A stretch of DNA of 48,975 bases. Origin: Candidatus Dormiibacterota bacterium. Its GTDB lineage: Bacteria; Chloroflexota; Dormibacteria; Aeolococcales; Aeolococcaceae. The stretch lies in contig JAFARE010000037.1 of the NCBI GenBank assembly GCA_019245575.1, positions 1 to 48,975 on the forward strand, in the 5' to 3' direction. Position 1 is the first letter of the stretch. Every line of letters starts with the position of its first letter. The position numbers and the translations under genes are program-made. Shown one piece after another: positions 43,366 through 48,975 of this stretch. The notes beneath the pieces were generated by a model. It was not told the origin of the DNA. It did no database searches and saw nothing but the letters and a program-made list of their open reading frames with translations.

Positions 43366-44549
43366 CCGCCTGCTCCCGTTGACGGGCAGCCGCTGATCGC
43401 CGGCGCGGAGCTCAGCGGCATCGGTGGCTGCTCCTCGTAGTACCCGCCGAAGTTGTGGTAGCCGTGGTGGTTGGCGGTGAGGCCGCCGGACGGCGAGGAC
43501 GTGTAGCCGTTGGGCGGCAGCGTCGGGTCGATGCGCAGCGCGTCGACGCCGGTCTGGGTGCTGTTGAAGCCGGTCGCGGTGACGAACTCACCCAGGAGCC
43601 AGTCGAGGCTCTGCGGCGCGTTGTACGAGATGTACGGGTTCACCGCCGCGATCAGCGGGCTGAGCGAGTTGGCCGCGGCGATGGCGCACGTCAGTGACTG
43701 CGGCCCCACCTTGAAGATGCGCTCCAGGTCGGACTGCGTCGACGGGTCGCGCAGCGCCTGGTCCAGCGTGCCGAAGGTGTTGGCCGCGTGGACCAGCGTG
43801 CCCTGCAGCTCGACCTCGCGCTGCGCCAGTGCGGCGAGGGTGGTGTCGAGGTTGACGATCAGCGGGCGCAGGTTCGAGTCCTCGTGCGCCAGCTTGGCGC
43901 TGACCGTGTCGAACTCGGCGTTGAGCCGGTCGAGCTGCGGCGAGCGCGTGGCCAGCACGTCGGTGAGAGGGATCGAGTCGAGCGTGAGCGGGTTGGCGCG
44001 CTGGATCGTGCTGTTGAGGTTGGACGCGCCGCCGTTGCCGAAGGCGAGCACGCCTTCCTGCAGCTGCGTGAGGATCGCGCTGCGCACGTCGGGCGTGAAC
44101 ACGTTGTTCAGCTCGTCGAGGCCGACCGGGCTCTGCGTCACATCCACCGGGAAGAAGGGGTGGTCACTCAGCGCAGGGTTAGCGGCGGAGCCGGGATCCA
44201 CCTCGAGGAACACGTTGCTCAGCACGCCCTTGGGCTTCACCGCAACGAAGGTGCCCTGGTGCAGCGGCCAGTGACTTGGATCGATGCTGAACTGCACCTG
44301 CGCGTACTGCTCTCCGCTGGGGGCGACGTGTGCCTCCACCGTCTTCACCTCGCCCGCCTGCACGCCCGCGATGCGCACCTCGTTGCCCACCACCAGGCCG
44401 TCGGCGTCGCGGAACTGCGCGGTGGCGATGTGGTCCGGGCTGCCGATGCCGAGGAACGCGAACCCGCTCAGCGACCCGGCCAGCACGGCGCAGAGGAACA
44501 GGCCTCGCGAGGAGGCGAGCGCGGCGGTGACGCGGCGGGTCATCGTCAT
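43362..44549 (-). CDS. Mce protein, fourth in cluster
   Basis: A 395-residue Mce protein with a TM helix (LFLCAVLAGSLSGFAFLG), Mce domain (NEVRIAGVQAGEVKTV), helical region with long Gln/Leu-rich stretches and a shorter tail ending PAISGCPSTGAGG. ATG at 44549 overlaps the stop of the third Mce gene (ATGA), and the stop overlaps the fifth. Confidence 0.9.
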   Translation of the reverse strand: MTMTRRVTAALASSRGLFLCAVLAGSLSGFAFLGIGSPDHIATAQFRDADGLVVGNEVRIAGVQAGEVKTVEAHVAPSGEQYAQVQFSIDPSHWPLHQGTFVAVKPKGVLSNVFLEVDPGSAANPALSDHPFFPVDVTQSPVGLDELNNVFTPDVRSAILTQLQEGVLAFGNGGASNLNSTIQRANPLTLDSIPLTDVLATRSPQLDRLNAEFDTVSAKLAHEDSNLRPLIVNLDTTLAALAQREVELQGTLVHAANTFGTLDQALRDPSTQSDLERIFKVGPQSLTCAIAAANSLSPLIAAVNPYISYNAPQSLDWLLGEFVTATGFNSTQTGVDALRIDPTLPPNGYTSSPSGGLTANHHGYHNFGGYYEEQPPMPLSSAPAISGCPSTGAGG

Positions 44550-45808
44550 GGCAGTGACAGCGGCAGTGCCGGCGAGCACGGGTTGGGCAGCGGGATGTTG
44601 GGCACGGGGATCAGCGGCAGGTGCAGCGCCTGCAGCTGCTGGTTGATCGTCTGGTAGATCGACTGGATCTGCTGGATCAGGTTCTGCAGCCCGGCGCCGG
44701 AGATGGTCTGCGTGATGGCGTCGCAGTGGAACGAGAGGACGACGTTCAGCGCCTTCGGCGCTGCCGGCTGGCTGAACATCGAATCCCATTCGTCGGTGAC
44801 GAGCTCACCCGCGCCTGACGAGACGGTCAGCTGGTCGTTGGGGTAGTTGATGTTGCCCAGCAGCGTGCCGGTGAAGACCTCGTCGATGCCGCACGAGTGG
44901 CCGCCGCATGTCGACTGCGGCCCGACGATCAGGTTGAGCAGGTTGTTCTGCGCGTCCAGGGCGGGCTTCAGCTCCTGGATGGCCTGACGCTGCTGCGCCA
45001 CCGTCGGCGCCATCGCGTTGTTGAACTCCGCGGACACGTTGCCCATCTCCTGCAGGGTGCCGATCAGCGCCTGGTCCTTCTGGACGATGGCGTTCAGCGC
45101 GACGTTGCCGTTGCTCAGCACGCCGGCGAGCTGCGTGTGCTCGTCGGCCATCGTCTGCATGATCGTGTTGAGCTGCACGAAGATGTCGTCGACCTGCGGC
45201 TGGTCCTTCTCGTACACGCGCGCGACCGGCTGCAGGTTGGCGACGACCTGCGTCAGCTGCGGCAGGATCGACTGGATGTCGCCGGCGCGGGAGAACGTCG
45301 CCGCGTCCAGCTCCTGCAGCACCTGCTGCTGCTCCGAGCGCGCCTGCGCTGTGAAGGCATTGAAGATCTCGTCATTGGAGACGTCCTTGCCGGTCTGCGC
45401 CGGGCCCAGGAAGCCACCGGACGGGATCGCCTCGGCCGTGCTGCCGTTGCCCACCGTCAGGTCGATGAACTTCTCGCCCAGGAGCGTCTTCGGCTTCACC
45501 TTGGCGTAGCCGTTGGAGTACACGGGCACGGCGTGCGTGTCTGTGATCTGCATGGTCGCCACGGTCTCGCCCGGGTATGACGGATCGTGATTGACGTCGA
45601 CGACCTTGCCCACGTCGACGCCGCTCACGCGGACGTCGGCGGCGGTCGGAACGCCGTCAGCATCACTGAACACCGCGTGCACCGTGTAGTTGGACACGAA
45701 GGGCACGCCCTGGCCGATGTTGAACGCCAGGTACTCCATGCCCGACAGGCACAGCAGCGTGAAGGCGCCGATGATGATGCCGTTGAGGAAGGTGCGCGAG
45801 CGCTTCAC
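44546..45808 (-). CDS. Mce protein, third in cluster
   Basis: A 420-residue Mce protein: N-terminal TM (FLNGIIIGAFTLLCLSG), Mce domain (ADVRVSGVDVGKVVDV and KTLLGEKFIDL), a long coiled helical region, a Cys pair in STCGGHSCGIDE and a Pro/Leu-rich end. GTG at 45808 overlaps the preceding stop by 4 bp. Confidence 0.9.
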   Translation of the reverse strand: MKRSRTFLNGIIIGAFTLLCLSGMEYLAFNIGQGVPFVSNYTVHAVFSDADGVPTAADVRVSGVDVGKVVDVNHDPSYPGETVATMQITDTHAVPVYSNGYAKVKPKTLLGEKFIDLTVGNGSTAEAIPSGGFLGPAQTGKDVSNDEIFNAFTAQARSEQQQVLQELDAATFSRAGDIQSILPQLTQVVANLQPVARVYEKDQPQVDDIFVQLNTIMQTMADEHTQLAGVLSNGNVALNAIVQKDQALIGTLQEMGNVSAEFNNAMAPTVAQQRQAIQELKPALDAQNNLLNLIVGPQSTCGGHSCGIDEVFTGTLLGNINYPNDQLTVSSGAGELVTDEWDSMFSQPAAPKALNVVLSFHCDAITQTISGAGLQNLIQQIQSIYQTINQQLQALHLPLIPVPNIPLPNPCSPALPLSLP

Positions 45809-46923
45809 TGCCCACCACCTCCCGCGGAGTACGCGGACCACACGCTGCCCGACCCACCCTGCGAGTAGCTGGACGGCTGCGGGCCGCTGCTGCTCTGCGA
45901 GCACGTCTGCGAGGGCAGGCCGCCGCCGTTTGCCTGGCAGGTCACGGAGAACACCGACCAGAAGTGCTGGCCGTTCGCGTCCGTGTCGGCGAAGGACGAC
46001 TGCAGCGCCGGGAACACGTCCGAGATGTACTGGCGGTACGGCGCGATGTCTCCGATGATCTGGTTGGTGCCGCTGAGGAAGCTGTTGGTCGCGTTCAGCG
46101 ACGCGGGCAGCGAGCTCAGGATGGTGCGGATGTTGCCGCCCTCGCCCGTGACCAGCGTGTCGAGGTTCTGCAGCAGCGTGTCGGCCTGCTGCAGCGTGCC
46201 GCCGATGCTCGACTCCTGCGCCGCCATCTGGGCCATCACCTGGTTCCACGTGCCGAACTCGTCGCGGATCTGGCCGCGCTGGTTGGCGAGCACGGTGTAG
46301 AAGCGCTGCAGCTCGAGGACGATGTCCTGCACCTGCTGCTGGCGCACCGACAGCTCCACCGCGGGGTTCTGCAGCGAGGTGAGCAGCTGGTCGGTCGACG
46401 TGGCCTCGGCGTTCATGTTGCGCCCGTTGTTGGAGGTCGCGTCACCCAACGCGTTGATCAGCAGCTGCACGCGCTGCACGGTCTCGGGGTCGAAGATGGC
46501 GAGCACCTGGTCGATCTCGGTGATGGGGATCGTGTGGTTCACCGGGATGGCGCCGCCGTCAGGGATCTGGGCCGCGGAGCTGCCGCGCTGCAGGTCGATG
46601 TACGTCTCACCCAGGAGGTTCTTCTTGCGCACCTCGGCGGTCGCGTCCTGGTGGAGCGGCAGCGCCTGTCCGTCGTCGATGACGAGACGCACCTGGGCCT
46701 GGCCGTTCACCACCGACACCGCGCCCACATGACCGACCTTCGTGCCGTTCATGTAGACCTCGTTGTTGTTGAGGATGTCGGCGGCGTCGGTGAACGTCGC
46801 GGTGATGCTGTACTGGTGCGACCACGGTGGCCGAAGCCCCATCTGCGCGACGATGAACCCGATCACGCCCAGCGAGATGGCCAGGTAGACCAGGTAGATC
46901 GGGAGATTCCAGCGGCTGCGCAT
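45805..46923 (-). CDS. Mce protein, second in cluster
   Basis: A 372-residue Mce protein: TM (LVYLAISLGVIGFIVAQ), Mce domain (NEVYMNGTKVGHVGAV and NLLGETYIDLQRG), helical region and a short Ser/Gly-rich tail with CQANGGG and CSQSSSG. ATG at 46923 is one base after the stop of the first Mce gene. Confidence 0.9.
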   Translation of the reverse strand: MRSRWNLPIYLVYLAISLGVIGFIVAQMGLRPPWSHQYSITATFTDAADILNNNEVYMNGTKVGHVGAVSVVNGQAQVRLVIDDGQALPLHQDATAEVRKKNLLGETYIDLQRGSSAAQIPDGGAIPVNHTIPITEIDQVLAIFDPETVQRVQLLINALGDATSNNGRNMNAEATSTDQLLTSLQNPAVELSVRQQQVQDIVLELQRFYTVLANQRGQIRDEFGTWNQVMAQMAAQESSIGGTLQQADTLLQNLDTLVTGEGGNIRTILSSLPASLNATNSFLSGTNQIIGDIAPYRQYISDVFPALQSSFADTDANGQHFWSVFSVTCQANGGGLPSQTCSQSSSGPQPSSYSQGGSGSVWSAYSAGGGGQ

Positions 46924-46924
46924 G

Positions 46925-48115
46925 TCAGGAGCCCAGGAACGCAGCGAAGAGACCGCCGTCGCCGTTCAACGAGTTCTGGTACGACGCCTGTGACGCCTTG
47001 TTGTTGACGCACGCGCCGTTGATGTTCAGCTGGCTGATGGACGGGAAGCCGCCCAGGCAGATGCGGAAGATCGGATTGTTCGTGGGCAGCTCCAGCGCGC
47101 CGCCGGACACCGTCGGCCCCTGGGCCAGGCCCTTGATGAGCATCCACATCGGCGAGCACGTGGGGATGCTGCTGGGGATGGGCACGTTGGTCGTTCCAGT
47201 GCAGAGGTCGGGGCGCAGGTCCGACGACGTCAGCTGACCCTGGGCGAGCGACGCCAGCAGGGACGTCTCGCTCTGCAGGTTGCTGATCAGCGCCGGCGCC
47301 AGCTGCAGCGTCTGCCGCAGCGACGGCACCGCGCCGTCGAACGCGGTGTTGAGGTCCGCGAGCGCGACGTTCGCGTCGGTAAACGACCGGCTGAACTGCA
47401 GCTGCACCGACTCGATGTCGTTCAGCGTCTTCTGACCGTTATCGATCAGCTGGCTGAGCTGGTTCAGCTGGTCGTTGGTGGTGATCTTGCTCAGCACGCC
47501 GTCGAGCCCGACCAGGATGCGGTCGAGGTCCGGGTCGCGGTTGTTGAGCGTCTTGCCGGTGACCGCGAGATGCGCGAGGTCGGCGCGGCCGGCCGCGATG
47601 GCGGAGTTGAGGTCGTAGCCCTCGCCCGCAACACCCGCCCCGAGGTCGTCGAGCAGTACGCGGATCGCGGTGCGGGTCGGCGGGTCGAGGCTGTTGATGA
47701 ACTGGTCGAGCTCGACCGGGTCGGCGTTCTTGGAGGCGACCAGCACGGCGCTCGCGTTGTAGGAGGGCGCGTTCTGCGCGCCGTCGTGGAGGTCCACGTA
47801 CTTCTCACCCAGCAGCGACTTGGGCCGGATGTCCGCGGTGAGCCCCTGGTGCAGCGGCCAGTGGTCGTCGCTGATCTGGAGGGTCACCAGCGCCGTGTTG
47901 CTCTGGGTGGGCTCGATGTCGCTGATGTAGCCGACCTTCGAGCCGGCCTCGAGCACGTCGCTGCCCGAGACGAGGCCGTCGGCGCTGGGGAAGACGATCT
48001 TCATGACGTGCGCCGACGCCCCGGTGAGGTGGGGTGTCGACAGCGCGAACCCCACGCCGCCGATGACGAGCACGGCGACGATCACTCCGACGATGAGTGA
48101 CCGTGTGAGCTTCAT
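46925..48115 (-). CDS. Mce protein, first in cluster
   Basis: A 396-residue Mce protein: TM (LIVGVIVAVLVIGGVGFAL), Mce domain (SDVLEAGSKVGYISDI and KSLLGEKYVDLHDG), helical region, tail with paired Cys (CTGTTNVPIPSSIPTCSP, ICLGG, ACVNN). ATG at 48115 is preceded by a Shine-Dalgarno (AAGGAAGG) and lies 25 bp after the ATPase gene. Confidence 0.9.
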   Translation of the reverse strand: MKLTRSLIVGVIVAVLVIGGVGFALSTPHLTGASAHVMKIVFPSADGLVSGSDVLEAGSKVGYISDIEPTQSNTALVTLQISDDHWPLHQGLTADIRPKSLLGEKYVDLHDGAQNAPSYNASAVLVASKNADPVELDQFINSLDPPTRTAIRVLLDDLGAGVAGEGYDLNSAIAAGRADLAHLAVTGKTLNNRDPDLDRILVGLDGVLSKITTNDQLNQLSQLIDNGQKTLNDIESVQLQFSRSFTDANVALADLNTAFDGAVPSLRQTLQLAPALISNLQSETSLLASLAQGQLTSSDLRPDLCTGTTNVPIPSSIPTCSPMWMLIKGLAQGPTVSGGALELPTNNPIFRICLGGFPSISQLNINGACVNNKASQASYQNSLNGDGGLFAAFLGS

Positions 48116-48140
48116 ACCTTCCTTGTCTTCCCTGTCTTTT

Positions 48141-48975
48141 TCAGTCCATGCCCAGCGGACCTTCGGACGAGGCGTTGAAGAACTGGTGCACGAACTCATC
48201 GTCCGACACCTCGATCTCGTGCTTCGTGCCGAAGTGACGCATTTTGCCCTTGTACAGGATGCCGATGTTGTCCGCGAAGCGGCGCACGGCGCCGACGTCG
48301 TGGCTGACCACTATTGAAGTGGCGTTGTACTTCTGGCTGATCTCGCGGATCAGGTCGCAGAGAAGCGTGGTGCGCACCGGGTCCAGGCCTGAGTCCGGCT
48401 CGTCGAACAGGAGGATGCTCGGCTCCATCACCAGGGCCCGGGCGAAGCCGGCGCGCTTGCGCATGCCGCCGCTCAGCTCGTTGGGCATCCGCTTCTCCGC
48501 CCCGGCGAGGCCGACCTCCATGAGGTGCTCCATCACGATCTCGCGGATCTCGCCCTCGCTCTTGCGCGTGTGCTGGCGGAGGGGGAAGGCGACGTTGTCG
48601 TACAGGTTCATCGACGAGAACAGCGCCCCGTCCTGGAAGAGCATGCCGATGTTGCGCCGCAGGGCCAGCAGCTCGCGCTCGTTCAGGCTGGGCACGTCCT
48701 TGTTGTCGACGTAGACGTCGCCGCGGTCCGGGGGCAGCAGGCCGACGATGTGCCGCAGCGTGACGCTCTTGCCGGTTCCCGAGGGGCCCATGAGCACCGT
48801 GATCTCGCCGCGAGGGATTCGGCAGGTCACGCCGTCGAGCACCTTCAGCGAGCCGAACGCCTTGTGCACGTCCATCAGCTCGATGACCGGCTCCTTCTCC
48901 CAGGTGCTGGTCGACTGCGACTGCGGCTTCTGCGCTGGGGTTGCACCGGAACCTGCCGCGGGGAGCTGGCCGGAA
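48141..48975 (-). CDS. MlaF/Mkl-like ABC ATPase (cut by window end)
   Basis: An ABC transporter ATPase of the Mce/Mla import type, whose start lies beyond the right window edge: the frame is open upstream of the ATG at 48875 and the conserved WEKEPVIELMDVHKAFG opening extends past that Met. Walker A GPSGTGKS, Q-loop MLFQDGALF, signature LSGGMRKRAG, Walker B ILLFDEPDSGLDP and switch SHD are all present. It would energise a YrbE/MlaE permease for Mce-mediated lipid transport. It is the first gene seen of the operon running to 35572. Confidence 0.93.
   Translation of the reverse strand, partial: SGQLPAAGSGATPAQKPQSQSTSTWEKEPVIELMDVHKAFGSLKVLDGVTCRIPRGEITVLMGPSGTGKSVTLRHIVGLLPPDRGDVYVDNKDVPSLNERELLALRRNIGMLFQDGALFSSMNLYDNVAFPLRQHTRKSEGEIREIVMEHLMEVGLAGAEKRMPNELSGGMRKRAGFARALVMEPSILLFDEPDSGLDPVRTTLLCDLIREISQKYNATSIVVSHDVGAVRRFADNIGILYKGKMRHFGTKHEIEVSDDEFVHQFFNASSEGPLGMD

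Noticed and set aside
41860-43440. 526-residue plus-strand ORF opposite the fifth Mce gene
   Set aside because: Shadow of a high-GC coding strand; the Mce frame has a TM, an Mce domain and coupled neighbours.
1-48975. CRISPR array, insertion sequence or prophage
   Set aside because: No regularly spaced repeats, transposase or phage structural genes were seen.

Overview
The window is high-GC (roughly 70% by eye), densely coded DNA from a soil-type bacterium of the actinobacterial/terrabacterial kind. The pointers are a six-gene Mce cluster, a mycothiol-isomerase-like DinB-fold protein, a protein O-mannosyltransferase operon, MMPL-type exporters, lipoproteins with Pro/Thr/Ala-rich linkers, and many GTG starts with 4-bp stop/start overlaps. 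Thermoleophilia (Actinomycetota) or Candidatus Dormibacterota would both fit. The ferrochelatase has no cysteine, so no [2Fe-2S] cluster, which argues against a classical actinomycete. No rRNA, CRISPR array, insertion sequence or replication origin was seen, and no gap between genes exceeds 300 bp.

Layout. 1-5740: accessory enzymes and lipoproteins (two SDR oxidoreductases, a methyltransferase, a TIGR03086-type protein, a coiled-coil protein), with a phage-like HNH/HTH gene next to tRNA-Gly(CCC). 5744-11859: amidase, acyl-CoA synthetase and a large secreted repeat protein. 11952-15450: hemE, a membrane protein and hemH in one overlapping operon, ending in a structured inverted-repeat element. 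15581-21976: an MBL-fold hydrolase, an MMPL exporter, a PAQR/hemolysin III protein, a VOC protein, a cytochrome P450 and an SRPBCC protein. 21979-26448: a ManC-like nucleotidyltransferase fused to a degenerate phosphomannomutase domain, two small unknown genes and a GT4 glycosyltransferase.

26697-32705 (minus strand) is a tightly coupled envelope glycosylation operon: a GT39-type protein mannosyltransferase, a large polytopic protein, a PIG-V-like mannosyltransferase and an amidohydrolase, closed by an intrinsic terminator. 32880-35387 holds nadA and glpK, with an extended -10 promoter and a perfect palindromic operator before nadA. 35572-48975 (minus strand) is a lipid-import type locus: an MlaF/Mkl-like ATPase (cut by the window end), six Mce proteins, a 1206-residue MMPL/RND protein, a YIP1-like membrane protein and a lipoprotein. 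No YrbE/MlaE permease is in the window; it may lie just beyond the right edge.

The most unusual signals are two structured inverted-repeat elements (15417-15550 and 35504-35629). Both overlap the 3' end of a coding sequence and both have long outer stems whose sequences differ between copies while staying complementary. Others are a recurrent TAGGCT/TAAGCT -10-like hexamer placed 6-9 nt before start codons (leaderless transcription), the loss of the phosphomutase active-site loops in the ManC fusion, and an orphan plus-strand terminator at 32816-32850.
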